Shown in pieces: positions 24,691 to 37,046 of a stretch of DNA of 64,000 nt (position 1 is the stretch's first letter; every line of letters starts with the position of its first letter). The notes beneath the pieces were generated by a model that saw only the letters and a list, made by a program, of their open reading frames with translations, had not been told where the DNA came from and ran no database searches. The DNA is from Neocallimastix lanati (nom. inval.) (Eukaryota > Neocallimastigomycota > Neocallimastigomycetes > Neocallimastigales > Neocallimastigaceae). Location: contig JACVTC010000032.1 of NCBI GenBank assembly GCA_016946835.1, positions 530,001 through 594,000 of the forward strand, read 5' to 3'. Both the position numbers and the translations under genes were made by a program.

Positions 24691-25225
24691 ATTTTAAATA
24701 TATATAAGATGCAAATTTCAAGAATTATTTTATTTATAAATAGATAAATAGTATTTTATTTTTAAAGAATATTTTAATTTTAAAGAATATTTTATTTTTA
24801 TAGGATATTTTATTTTTAATGAATATTTTATTTATATATTTATTTTAAAGATATTTAAAACTTTTAATTTTTTATTAATATAAAGAATATTTTATTTTTA
24901 AGAATAAGAATATTTAAAGAATATATATATTTTATATTTTTAAGATATGTATATCTTTTTAATTTTTAAATATTATATATATATTATTTTATTTTAAATA
25001 CTTTTTACTGATTTAAATAATATTTTATTATTAATGAATATATATATATATATATTTACATTTTATTTTTATTTATATATTTCTTTTTATATTTGTTTTA
25101 AAAAAATATATAAATAAAGTTATAAAAATCTTTAACCCTAATTAAACATTACTTATTAAAATTATTTATTTATTAAATTATTAAAATTTTGAAACACCAC
25201 ATTTTCAGAAATGTTTACATCTGTC
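24690..25225. repeat. Dispersed AT-rich repeat, copy B (inverted)
   Basis: Read in reverse complement, 25100-25225 gives GAAAATGTGGTG, AATAAATAAATAA, AAGTAATG and AATTAGGGTTAAAGATTT in the same order as 16460-16535. Leftwards are ladders of AAAGAATATTTTATTTTT and a block with AGATATATAT words, like the body of copy A in reverse. Confidence 0.55.
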
Positions 25226-25839
25226 ATTGTTTATTTTATAATAATTAATATTTAAAATAACATTTTTAAATATTTCAAGTTATTTAATTATTTATATTAA
25301 AATATTATTGTGTTAAATTACAACTATAAATATATCTTTTTTTTTTTTATTTTTTTTTTTATTTTTTTTTTTTTTGTTATATAATAAAATATCATATATA
25401 TATCATATCATATCATATATATATTATTTTTGTTAATATCATATCATTAAAAATTTATTATTTAATTATCTATTTAAAATTGATAAAATTATTATTTTAT
25501 CATTAAATAAATTAAAAATTTAATAATAAAAATTTAATAATTAAATTTATATAAAATATGTTTAAATATTATTAATAATGTAACGTTTTATTGAATTAAA
25601 AAAAAATAAATAATAAAAAGGAAAATTATTACATATAATATAATATACATATAAATTAGATATTTGATTTATTCAAATATATATAATATTTCTATTATTT
25701 TCAATTGATATTATATTGCTTTCATATTATGTTAGTTTGATTATATTATTATTGATATTGTAAATTGATCATTATTTATTTTTGACTTTGAATATTTTCT
25801 TTAATCTTTAAATATAAAATATTCAAATTATAATGATCA

Positions 25840-26275
25840 ATTTGGTTCAAGTCCTTTTATTTAAAAAATAAAAAGAAAAAGAAAAAGAAAATTATATAAT
25901 TAAAATAAAAAAATTCAAAGATAATACTATAGTTTTCCATATGATGTATCCATTATATAAATAAACTAAGTTTATATATGATTAATAAATAATTGTATAA
26001 ATGTTTTTTTTTTTTTTTGACTTTATATTTCAAAGATATGGAAAATATTCAAATTACAATGAAACTTATACATTCGGTTCAGTTTTTTATTTTTATTTTT
26101 ATTTTTTATTTTATTTTTTTTTTTTTTAAAAAAAAAAAAATTCAAATTACATAATTAAAATAAAAAAAATTCAAAGATAATACTATAATTTTCTATATAA
26201 TGTATTCTATAATAATATAAATGATTAATTATATATAATTAATAAATAATTGGATAAGTTAATTTTTTTTTTTTT
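25840..26275. repeat. Direct duplication, about 250-bp unit
   Basis: The string AATTCAAAGATAATACTATA occurs at about 25912 and 26166, each preceded by ATAATTAAAATAAA and followed by TTTTC.ATATxATGTAT and ATTAATAAATAATTG. Copies differ by small changes and poly-A/T length. Confidence 0.8.
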
Positions 26276-26333
26276 TTTTTAAATATTTTACCTTTAATAA
26301 TCTACATGCTTATATCGTTAAACTTAAACTATT

Positions 26334-28480
26334 TTAATCTTCATCATGTACTATATAAAAGAATATTAAATAATAATAATAACTATTTTCTATTTTGAAA
26401 AAAAAAAAAATCAATTTAATACCTTCTTTATAAGTATATCGTTCTTCAGCCAATTCTTCTCTGATATCATTATAAGAATATTTTTTTAATATTTGTATTA
26501 ATGGAATATCTTGTTCAGCTGATGAATTATTAAATAACATTTTTTCATTTTCTAATTCTCTTTCCTTTTGCGCTAATTGTTGTTCTAACTGCCATGCTCT
26601 TTTTTAAGCTTCAAGTACTCTTTCATCAGATGTTGCCAGTTCCTTTTCTAAAGTTGTTTCTCTTTTTCATATATAATGACTATCTTCATTTTCATCACAT
26701 ATACCAGATGCATATTCATTCGATTCCCTTAAAATTCTATTTTCTGAAGTAATTAGTTGTTGGAATCTTTCTACTTTTTCCTCAATCTAAATTTATTTTT
26801 ACTATTTAATTCATTATTATTATTATTATAATTATTATAAAAATTTTAATATAATTATCATTAATTTTAACATAATTTAAATTTATAGCATAAAAGTATA
26901 CTAATAATAAATAAATAATTTAAACTAATCTAAATTAAATACTAACTATTATTCTATTTTTATTTTTTTTATACTTTATTTCATTTTAATAATACCATTT
27001 CATTAACAACATCTTCAGTCGTATCCGTATCATTATCAAATTCAACTTTTACAGATAATCTATCCATTTTTTTTAATACTATTTTCATAGTATGATAATT
27101 TTTTCGTTCATTTACTGACAATAATAGAACTTCTGGCTCTGCTAAAAATAATGACGATTCAAAAATAATAACTATAAATGAATACCTTTCATTTTCTGGT
27201 AATAAACAGTTATTTATTGTATCTAATACTTGAGGTTTAATAATTTTTTCAAAGCACCCGGCTTAATGTCTTGTGTAACTTTTTTATAAACTTGAGCAGC
27301 ATTTTTACATTCGCTATATATTGATATTCATCTGTGACCTATTTAAATCATTTGTGTAGAAAATATTACTAAAAAAAATATATATATATATATATAAAAA
27401 AAAAAATTCAATATAAATTTTTATTAAATAATAATTATACTATTATATATTAATTATATATTAATTTCAAATACCATTTCAAGTAAGTGCATTCCAAATA
27501 CGTAAACATTAACTTTCTCACTATTATTAATTAATACAAATAAAAATATATAAAATAACTAAATCATAATCAAGTAAGCATACCTGGTGTTCCAATAACT
27601 CTATAATTCTTTCCTTTTTTCATTTTTACAATGCCTAAATCTACAATTTTAACTTCATCAAGAGCTACATTAATAAATATATTATCATACTAATTATTAA
27701 ATTAATAATAATTAGTAATATATATATATATATATTTGAATATTTCTAATTTTTATTATTAATAAATAAATAATAATAATATTATTAATAATAATTAATT
27801 AATTAATAATATTAAATATATACTAATATTAAATTAATATAAATTAAATACACTATCTAAGAGTTCCAGGTATTAATAAAGTGATAAAAACAATTTCTGT
27901 ATTATTATATCAATAATACTACCATGTAAATAATACATATTACCAAATTACTTTACAAAAAAAACTTTTTAAAATTAAATATACCAAGAATAAATTATAC
28001 TCATAAAAATTAATAATATTAAGATGTTTAACTCTTTTTAATACTTCTATTTCATCATTCAATTCTATATATTCGGCTATTGCAGTCTTTTATTTTTAAT
28101 AGATAGAGAGTAATAAAATATTTAATAATAAATTTTAAATATTTGGAATAAAAGAATTTAACAAACCTGATACCCATTCCATGTAACTTCATATCCTTCT
28201 TTCCTGTCAAGAGCTTTGTATACTACTTTATAAGCACCTTAACCAAGAATAATATTAAGCTATTCATAATATGATATAAATGAAATATTAATAAAAATAA
28301 TTAAAAATGTAAAAAATGTAATTCGTTAATTAATTTAATTCAATAATTTCCTAACTTTTATATTAACAATGTAATTTAATATATTTATTATTTATAATTT
28401 TTTAATGTTTTTATTTTACAATTTATTAATAAATACTTTCGTATATCTTCTATTGGGACTGTAAAGAACCATTTTCCTTT
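26334..28480 (-). pseudogene. Decayed WNK-type protein kinase
   Basis: Minus-strand fragments follow WNK order. SPNRRYTKV (28450) is the segment before the kinase. Then come ILG-stop-GAYKVVYKALDRKEGY (about 28240-28170), where the lysine-poor glycine loop is typical of WNKs but a TAA sits inside it, and EIEVLKRVKHLNIINFYE (28060). TEIVFITLLIPGTLR ends in a stop at about 27857. The catalytic loop is missing. Next are EVKIVDLGIVK...VIGTPG (27650-27595), SEKVNVYVFGMHLLEM (27525-27475), ECKNAAQVYKKVTQDIKPG (27310-27260), a PF2-like VKVEFDNDTDTTEDVVNEMV (27050-27000) and a coiled-coil tail with further in-frame TGA and TAA codons. WNKs regulate ion transport and osmotic responses. Multiple stops and the lost catalytic loop show the gene is dead. 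Confidence 0.85.
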
Positions 28481-28499
28481 TTTTTTTTTATAAAAGTTG

Positions 28500-28537
28500 T
28501 TATTATTACCAAAATTCAAAATTTAAAATTCAAAGTT

Positions 28538-28609
<72 letters not shown>

Positions 28610-29144
28610 ATTTAATTTAAATGAAATATTCAATTTTTAGATTAATAATCCTATTTCCAGCATATGAAATTGTATAATTGTATTTATGAAATTTAATATT
28701 TAATATTACGTCTTTTCAAAAATTAAGCTACATTAAGTAAAAAAATATAAGTTAATTTAAAAATTAATTTAAAACTTATTATCTTTTTTTTCTAAATCAT
28801 TTTTTTTTTTTAAAAAAAAAAAAAAAGTTTTCTTATAAATTTGATGCATTGTTTATACTTTTATTTATTAAAATTATTTACATAATAAAAATAAAAAAAT
28901 ATTAATTTAAAAATATTTTATTGTATTTTTAAAAACTAAATATTATGAAAGTGATATTAAAATCCATATATTAATAATTAAAATTTTAAATCCAAACTTA
29001 ACTAATAAAATTTGAGTAAACAAATATAATGAGTATTAATAATATAATTCATATATACTTTTTATTCACTTCTGATAATAGGAATTACAATTACTCGACA
29101 ATTATACTATTTAATAAATTTTAGAATATTTGTTCTTCAAAAAA

Positions 29145-29187
<43 letters not shown>

Positions 29188-29198
29188 ACAAATAAATA

Positions 29199-29229
<31 letters not shown>

Positions 29230-30025
29230 TTTCATTAAATACATATATCATTAAAAATAATAAATGCTTTTTTTTTTTTTTTATTATTTTTACTTTGTGT
29301 TATAATTTAATTTAAGTTTCATGAATAGTAACTAAAATTTGTATAAAAAAAAAAAGATACATAAATGGAAACAAAAAAAAAATAATTATAATGAAATAAT
29401 AAAATAAAAGAATAAATTGAAATGAAATTATTTATTAAATTAAATAATAAATATTTAAATAAAATATTTTTTGTTTCTAATTCTTTCTTGTTTTTCTTTT
29501 TTCATTCCTTTTCTTTTCATTATATTTTTAATTATATTTCATTTTTTATTTACAAAAGAGAAATAATAATTATAATTTTTATATGTAATAAATAATATTA
29601 TAAAATATATTCTAAAAAAAATTAATAATAATATATTAAATCATTTTATAATATTAGTATGTATTTATTATTAAAATTGATTTATTTATAATTAATTATA
29701 TTATTTCTAGCCATTTAAACTTTTTAAGTAAATAATATAAATTATCTTATAATTGATAATGATTTGACATTTCAATTAATTTCTTCTTGTAGGTTAATTT
29801 TCACTGTTAGGCTTCTTAATATGCAAATGTATAATTTAGTCATTTAAGTATTTTGAGAAATATTAGTCTTATCATGTAAATTTCTATTTTCGTTTTCTTC
29901 TTTTTTATATTTTAAATCTTCTTTTCTTTTAAATCAATCTTAGTTACTAAATGATATCCTAAAAATTTTTTGTGTTAATTAATTTATAATTGATGCTTCC
30001 TTAATTTAAATTTTTATATAGGATC
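28500..30025. other. AT-rich intergenic DNA
   Basis: Holds a poly-A plus TA tract (28538-28604), an AAAT array (about 29147-29190) and poly-T/poly-A inverted tracts. Its right end (about 29.7-30.02 kb) may be the LTR of an element whose purine tract is at 30031, but no second LTR copy is visible. Confidence 0.5.
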
Positions 30026-30030
30026 ATTAT

Positions 30031-30042
30031 TCCCCCTCAAAT
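30031..30042 (-). other. Copia-like polypurine tract
   Basis: The minus strand reads ATTTGAGGGGGA, identical over 12 bases to the tract before the 3' LTR of the young copia (58424-58435). On the minus strand it is followed by ATAATGATCC, so an LTR starting TGATCC is possible. It suggests that 30.0-32.1 kb is the 3' part of an LTR element. Confidence 0.5.
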
Positions 30043-30449
30043 CTAAAAAATTTAGAAGTAAATATTTATATTTGAATATATATATGAAAATTTTCAGTAA
30101 TAAACAACAAACTATACATGAAAGTATTCAGAAAATATGATGATATTTGTAAATATCTTCAATTATGCATTAATGTAAACTGTCAGCTCGGTAAATAGAA
30201 TATTAACCCATTGGTGGGCGAAAAAAAAAATACACAATATTTAAAGATAATATGAGGAGTCTTACTACAATCACCGCTTATGTAATAAGTCGGCATCACG
30301 AACATTCTACGAATGTTATATCAATATCATCATGATTATAATGGAGCCCTTTCAAAAAAGGTGTTATACCACTGTCGATGGAACCCTATCTAATATATAT
30401 AGGTCTTACACCATCCTTCATAATTCTTAATATCTATTATCTATGGATA

Positions 30450-30649
30450 AAACTTATTTCACTCTAAGTTAAACCATGATATATTGTTTTAATAAAATTG
30501 AATATACCAATTTCACGCTAGGTATTCAATTTATTTCAAATTACATAATTGGATTGTAGAATATGCTCATTTCACGTTAAGCATTTCTTTCATAAATATG
30601 ACGTCCTTCTTTTTAAAATTGTAGAATATGCTCATTTCATTCTAAGCAT
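30450..30649. repeat. Four spaced stem-loops with conserved loop
   Basis: Hairpins lie at 30450-30471, 30504-30525, 30563-30584 and 30628-30649. Stems are AACT/AGTT, ATACC/GGTAT, ATGCT/AGCAT and ATGCT/AGCAT; the 12-nt loop is nATTTCAynyTA in all. Spacing is 54, 59 and 65 bp. Left flanks of units 2-4 share GAATAT. Neighbouring small inverted repeats (AACATTC/GAATGTT at 30301-30317; CCTAT/ATAGG at 30385-30403) add to a structured impression. The stretch is also GC-richer than most intergenic DNA here. Confidence 0.7.
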
Positions 30650-31436
30650 CTCTATTTAATTTATGTATATGTACTTATTCTAATGTTAATTAGTATTTTG
30701 TGACATCCTCCTTTGAATATCCGCTTTCTAGTTAAGCAGTAACTATTCAGTATCTTCGGATAAAATTAAGTATATGTGTGTGTTTCACTGTTTAATAATA
30801 TATTATATATTTGTGCAATATTTTTGGGAAAATAATTAACCTTAAATTAATAATAATTTTTTTCATTTATAAGTAATTTATTATATATTAATTCTAAGTT
30901 AACTATAAATTAATGTTTTATATTCTACTATTATTTTGAAATATAAGTAGATGTAACGTGTGCGTGTGTGATTAACCTCTTTAAGTAGGATATATATTAT
31001 TATATATATTAATACATGATATTTACAAATTCTATGTTTCTTTTCTTTTCTCTATCCACAAATATTAATAGTTTTGAGTATAGAATTAAATATATAGTAA
31101 TTTAAATGGATATTTTATGAAGTGACATATGAAATAATTCTTTATATTCAATAAATATTAAAAATTCTAAAATATAATATGAGGTTGTAAAATCATGATA
31201 GATGCTAACATAATGAAAAATTTAAGAGAGGAACATGTAAGGGTTTAACAATTCCATCTGAATCATCGTTATCTTCTTCATTATTACTATAATATTAATC
31301 ATCATTTAGTTCGTTATAACATTGACTTTCATAATAATGGTAATGATTTTCCGTATAATCATCGATACTATTGTAAAGATTATTTATTGTATAGTTTTTT
31401 CTCCTAATTACTAATTTGTAAATCATTACTTTCAAA

Positions 31437-32129
31437 TACATTATCTAAAACAGCATAAATTACAGGTTTACCAAAGCAAGTAACTTCATATACCGCATTC
31501 TCAAGGTTTCTCTTAATTTTCTTTAGATTATTTTTAATTGAACATTCATATGCTTCAACAATTGAGTCTGCCGTTCACTCTATCATTTCATTAAATGTTA
31601 TATTGTTAACTGCTAAAGTATCTGCCCATCCTTTAATAATACTTCCATCAATAGATGCGAAAAGCATTACTACAAATACTTTTCCATTTTTTTAGAGAAA
31701 AACTTCGTCTATCTTAGGGTTTATATAACAAACGAAATCATGATAATTGTGACAAAAGAAATGAAAATTATCACATTCTTCCGTAAAGCATAAATTAGCT
31801 TCATATTCCGGATTGTCCTTATAATAGCCTGCTAATTCTTCTATAAATCTTACAACATCATCTGCAGTTTTATCTGTTACACTATTATATTCGTTTCCAA
31901 GAAGATTAAAGTTCCAACTCGGTTCTAAGTCCTTATCACATGTCCTTCGATGATAACTATAGTTGTGAAATTCTAAAAGTTCATCTCCTATTAATATACC
32001 TGCACGCCTTGCATTAAAGAGTTTGACATTTCTATTAATCTTCCTTTTATTGAATTGAAGTATCTCATAAAGTTTATTCATGATAATTAGTTTAATATCA
32101 CCATCTATGTCTATTACAAAATATTTCAT
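31437..32129 (-). pseudogene. Unknown protein gene interrupted by one in-frame stop
   Basis: From the ATG at 32129 the minus strand is open for 145 codons to a TAA at 31692, then stays open in the same frame for about 84 more codons to a TAA near 31437. Both parts have ordinary mixed composition (for example AGILIGDELLEFHNYSYHRR, and after the stop VFVVMLFASIDGSIIKGWAD), quite unlike the Asn/Ile noise of the region, so they look like one protein of about 230 residues. No family is recognised and no signal peptide or membrane segment is seen. It may be cargo of an LTR element (purine tract at 30031 on the same strand). One base change or sequencing error would explain the stop. Confidence 0.6.
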
Positions 32130-33143
32130 GACCTCTTCTTTATCATTTTTAAGATAAGCTTCTATATTATTTATATACTTAATATTTTATAAAGATTATT
32201 CAAATATCATACGTACTAATATTAAATTCTAATTATTATTTTTTTTTTTATTTTTTATAATTTTTATTATTATTTTATTATTATTATTAACTTTTTATAA
32301 TATAATATAAAATATAACATATTAAAATCTGTATACATAAAATGTAATTTAATGTATACATATTTTATTAAAATTTTAAATAAAAAAAGATTTAAGCAAA
32401 ATGATTGGCTTAATAAAGTCCAACCATAATCAGATTATAATAATAAAAAATTAAATGTATAGTTACACTACAATTATATATATCATTTATATATATAGTA
32501 AATGAATAAATATATTAGATTATAATGTAAATATTATTTTTTATTGTTTTAAGTAAAAAAAAATTTTTTTTTTTTTTTTAATCATTACAAACTAAAAAAA
32601 AAAATAAATTATTGTCAATAAATAATTTATTGAAATTAATAAATAAATAGAAGGAAATCTTTTTAATTTTTAACGTAAGGATTTTGAATATATTCTATAT
32701 AAGTAATAAATTAACATGGCAAATTCAAATAGATATATAATAATTTTAAAAATGGATTGAAAATGAATGTTAAAACATGAAAATTATAAATTAAACTAAA
32801 TCCTTTTATGAAAAAAAATTAATACAAATTCAAGTCGAAGGGAAAAATAATAATAATAAAAAAAAAATAAATAAAATAAAATGAAATAAAATGAAATGAA
32901 ATGAAAAAAATAAAATGAAATAAAATAAAAAATAAAGAATAATAATTTAATAAAATATGTATTATTATTTAAGGAAAGAATAATTTCCAATATTTTATTT
33001 TACTTTGTATTAAGTGATATGTCAATAAAATAAATTAATCTATAAAAAATTTAAATAAATAATTTATCAATATTCTAATTTTTTTTTTTAACAATTTATT
33101 ATTTAAAAAATAAAATTTTAATACTCAAAAAGTGAATATAATA
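32130..33143. other. AT-rich intergenic DNA upstream of eIF3L
   Basis: No coding segment is supported. An AAATGAAATAAAATGA-type tract lies at about 32860-32940. The interval is divergent (unknown gene on -, eIF3L on +). Confidence 0.6.
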
Positions 33144-35693
33144 ATGGATATGTACTACGATGATATTAATGAAGTAAAGGACGGTGAAATTCCAACCGCT
33201 TACTCTCAAGATGATGAATTTGATGGTAAAATCAATAATATACTAAATTTCAAAATTATTTTAATTAACAGTTTAATAAATATTAAAATTTATTTGTAAT
33301 AATTTCAATATGATATTACAGAAGATTTCCAAGAAGAACTTAAAAAACAATACAAGCAACAACAACAACAAGAAGCAAAAATCCCAGTTGATGTTAAAAA
33401 ATTTATATTAAATTTCCATAAAATTCTTGTTGAACATACTTATCATGATTTAGGTCAAATTTATGAAGTTTCATACAACAAATTAACTGAACAATATTAT
33501 AAAAATCAACCTTGGCCAGAAGCTTTAGTTATTGCCCCATTAGTTAATAATGGTATTTACATAAAGAAAATTGATTTATATATTAAAAAAATTTAAAACA
33601 ATATATTAAAAATTAAATTATATGAAAAATTATATACGAAATTTAGATGTTCTTTTCCTTGTTTTATATAAGGAATTATATTACAGACATATCTATGCTA
33701 AATTAAACCCAACTATAAATGATCGTTTTAATTCATACCTCAACTACTGTGATCTTTTCAATTACATTTTAGGTAAAAAGAAATAACAGCAATGATAAAG
33801 CATACTATAAAAAATATTTGATAAAATTTATTTTAATCTTGTTATATATAAAATATATTTTATTATATAGCTCCAGAAAAGCCAGTTGATTTAGAATTAC
33901 CAAATCAATGGCTTTGGGATATTATTGATGAATTCATTTATCAATTCCAATCTTTCTGTCAATACAGAAGTAAGGTTAAGAGTAAGAACGAAGTTGAATT
34001 AAAAAGTTTAAGAGAAAGACCAGATATTTGGAATGTTCACAATGTTCTTAATGTTTTATACTCATTAATTCAAAAGTCCAATATTAATGAACAATTACTT
34101 GTAAACAAAAATGGTGGTGACATGATGTATGTATTTTTATACAATACAATGACTGTTAAAATATTTAATTGATTGATTAAGATAAATTAATTAAATTTGA
34201 TATTAATAGGGAAGCTGCTGGTGAATTTGGTTCTAAGCAATTATACAAGATGTTAGGTTACTTTAGTATTATTGGATTACTTCGTGTTCATTGTTTATTA
34301 GGTGATTATAGCCTTGCTTTAAAGACTATGGAAAATGTTGAATTACATAATAGAAACTTCTTCATCAGAGTATCAGCTTGTCATGTTACTACTTATTATT
34401 ATGTTGGTTTTGCCTACATGATGATGAGAAGATATTCAGATGCTATTAAGATCTTTATTTCTGTTCTTCAATATATTAATCGTATTAAGAATTACAAGAC
34501 TCTTTCTTATCAATATGAAGCTGTAATATATAAAATTACTAACAACTCTTTACATTTATTATAAGAATTAACAATATCTATTAATTTAAAATAAAAAGAA
34601 GAAAAAAACTAATTAAAATATATTACTATTTAATGTTAAAATAGACTGCTAAAAAAAGTGAACAAATGTATGCACTTTTAGCAATTTGTATTACTTTATG
34701 TCCAACTGGTATTGATGAAGCTACTCATAGTAACATGATTGAAAAGTATAGTGAACAACTTAGTAAAATGCAAAAAGGGTAAATATTAATACTACCAAAA
34801 TAATTAAATTTTATCCAAATTTTGATATTTATTAAATATATATGAATTATAAATTAAAAGTGATCTTAAGGTCTTCGAAGAATTATTTACTTATGCTTGT
34901 CCAAAATTCATTAATCCTGCTGTTCCAAACTATGATATTATGGAAAATACACAAATGGTTAGTGGTAGTTCAATAAAGTTTGAATATATTAAAATATCAA
35001 TTGGATACTATATAAAACAATTCATAATATTATATTATAATTAATATTATGTAATTATATAATAATTTATTATATATTATTAGAAACCAACCCTTCACCA
35101 ATGCAAGATATTTATTGAAGAAATTAACAATCAATACCTTATCCCAACTATTAGATCATACTTGAAATTATATAAAACTTTAGATATCCAAAAGTTAGAA
35201 GAATTCTTAGATTATGAAAGTATTGAAAAGTGCAAGTATGTAATTAATAAGATTAAAAATTATAAATATTTAAAAAAAAATCTCCTATATATATTTTCTG
35301 AATTAATTAAAATAATCATTGTAAATAATTCTATTTTCAATCTTTGTCAGGAACCAATTAATATTATTCAAGCACAAAACTTGTCAAAGAAAATGGGAGA
35401 GTGGTGATTTAATGAGTGGTGAATATACACAAACTACTGATATCGATTTTTACTTAAAACAAGTATGTAAAAAATAATATATATTTATATGTATATTTAT
35501 ATATATAAATTATAAATATGTTAAATCGATCTTTTTTTTTTTTTTTTACAAAAATATTAATAAATTTTGCAATTTTAAATATATACAGGATATGATACAC
35601 ATTAAAGATAGTAAGAATGTCAACAGAGTTAGTGAATTATTCATCAGACAAATCAACAAATTAGAAGATATGATTATTAATGTTAAGAAATAA
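33144..35693 (+). CDS. Translation initiation factor eIF3 subunit L
   Basis: About ten exons join in frame from the ATG at 33144 ([17 protein letters not shown]) to the TAA at 35691. Family blocks in order: [20 protein letters not shown] and [13 protein letters not shown] (33400-33500), [19 protein letters not shown] (33687-33742), [20 protein letters not shown] (33897-33956), [20 protein letters not shown] and [20 protein letters not shown] (34256-34430), [12 protein letters not shown] (34670-34706), and the C-terminal DFYLKQ then DMIHIKD. The penultimate part is split with a phase-2 donor after 35236 (AA, then GTATGT), giving [10 protein letters not shown]. The product is a PCI/TPR-type subunit of the eIF3 complex on the 40S ribosome. 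Introns begin GTAA/GTAT and end ATAG or ACAG. The gene appears intact. Confidence 0.95.
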
Positions 35694-36190
35694 ATATAAA
35701 TGGTGTTTTAATTGGGACAAATATATATATAGATTTATTTATTCTAATAAATAGAAATAATATATATAAACATTTTTTTTATTTTTAATATTAAAAAAGC
35801 TAATTTTTTTTTTATATATAATTATTAATTTTATAAAATATAAAAAAAAAAAAAAAAATAAAATAAAATAAAATTAAAATTTGTTATTAATGATTATTTT
35901 TAATAAGAATAATATATATAATTATTAACACAATATAAATAAAAATAAAAATATAAAAATAAAAAAATATAAAAATATAAAAAATAAATAAAATATAAAA
36001 TTAAAAATTAATGCAAATAAATTAAAATATATTTTATTTTCATAAAAAAAGTTATTGAATCTAGTACGTTTCTCAATCGTGCATTTCGCAATGTGGCGCA
36101 CTTTTGTATATGGCTTTAATAATTAAATAAATAATAATTAAAATAATATTTAAATAAATTATAAATATATTTTTTTTAATATACAATTTA
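35694..36190. other. Intergenic DNA between eIF3L and the LINE
   Basis: A/T-rich with poly-A tracts. At about 36063-36103 lies a GC-richer word with GTGCATTTCGCAATGTGGCG, one of the recurrent GCATTTCG words in the window. Confidence 0.6.
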
Positions 36191-36202
36191 TTAATATTCA
36201 AT
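36191..36202. repeat. 5' target-site duplication of the LINE
   Basis: TTAATATTCAAT directly precedes the first LINE monomer and is repeated exactly after the poly-A tail at 41259-41270. Confidence 0.9.
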
Positions 36203-36440
36203 CCCCAATGATGTGGACTGTTTTTCCAGGTCCATGGAGGGTTGATGGAAAAGGAATAACCTATATCAGGTGTACTAATTACAGCTTTCTGTGATTCTGA
36301 TGATAATCGATGGTTATCCTCCCCCAATGAAGTGGACTGTTTTTCCAGGTCCATGGAGGGTTGATGGAAAAGGAATAACCTATATCAGGTGTACTAATTA
36401 CAGCTTTCTGTGATTCTGATGATAATCAATGGTTATCCTT
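36203..36440 (+). repeat. Two 119-bp 5' monomers of the LINE
   Basis: CCCCAATGATGTGGACTG at 36203 recurs as CCCCAATGAAGTGGACTG at 36322, and the following sequence to GGTTATCC is nearly identical. Tandem promoter monomers at a LINE 5' end are known in other elements (for example mouse L1). The antisense open frame here (from 36354 leftwards) is a by-product. Confidence 0.9.
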
Positions 36441-37046
36441 TCTAAAGTGGCTTCTAGTACGAAGAGAGAAATCTGGAATACTGGAAGACTGTAGAAAGTG
36501 AACTTGACGTTCTATAATGTCTTAAACTGGATATGTAGTAACATTGGAGTTGTACAATTAATAATATCATGTAGTTTCTACATATTATCATTGTAATGAA
36601 TCTATTGTATTTTTTACTTTAGCATTATTTTGTATATGTTTTTTTCTATAGTATTATTTATACTCTCATGTAGCTATTGTAAAATGGAAATGTAGGAGAT
36701 TGATTCACTCCAAAGCTTGTGTTTGAGACATTATTTAACGGATGGGAATCTTTTTATAGTTTTTCACAACTATTATTTCATTAACATTTAAATTTTATAT
36801 TATATATGATTATTTTACAGAAATTTTTACATAAAACAGGAATTTATAATTGAAAATCATTAATTAAAACTAGTCAACACAAAAAGAAAGAAAAACAAAC
36901 AAGTTTTAGCAAACAATATACACGAAAGAGAAGACAACAGCAATAAATTTTTATTTTTTTTAATTTTTTAATTTTTACTAATTTTATTTTTTTATTTTTT
37001 TATTACACTTACTTTTTATTAATATAGATAAGTTTTTTATTTTATT

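Noticed and set aside
25840-25870. GGTTCAAGTCC, resembling a tRNA T-loop
   Set aside because: No acceptor stem, D-arm or anticodon arm can be formed with the adjacent A/T sequence.
26334-28480. Use of TAA or TGA as sense codons in the kinase region
   Set aside because: Intact genes in the window end at TAA and lack internal stops; the kinase also lost its catalytic loop, so decay explains it better than a variant code.
36073-36354. Minus-strand 93-codon open frame
   Set aside because: It lies across the LINE 5' monomers, repeats itself with their period and has no independent support.
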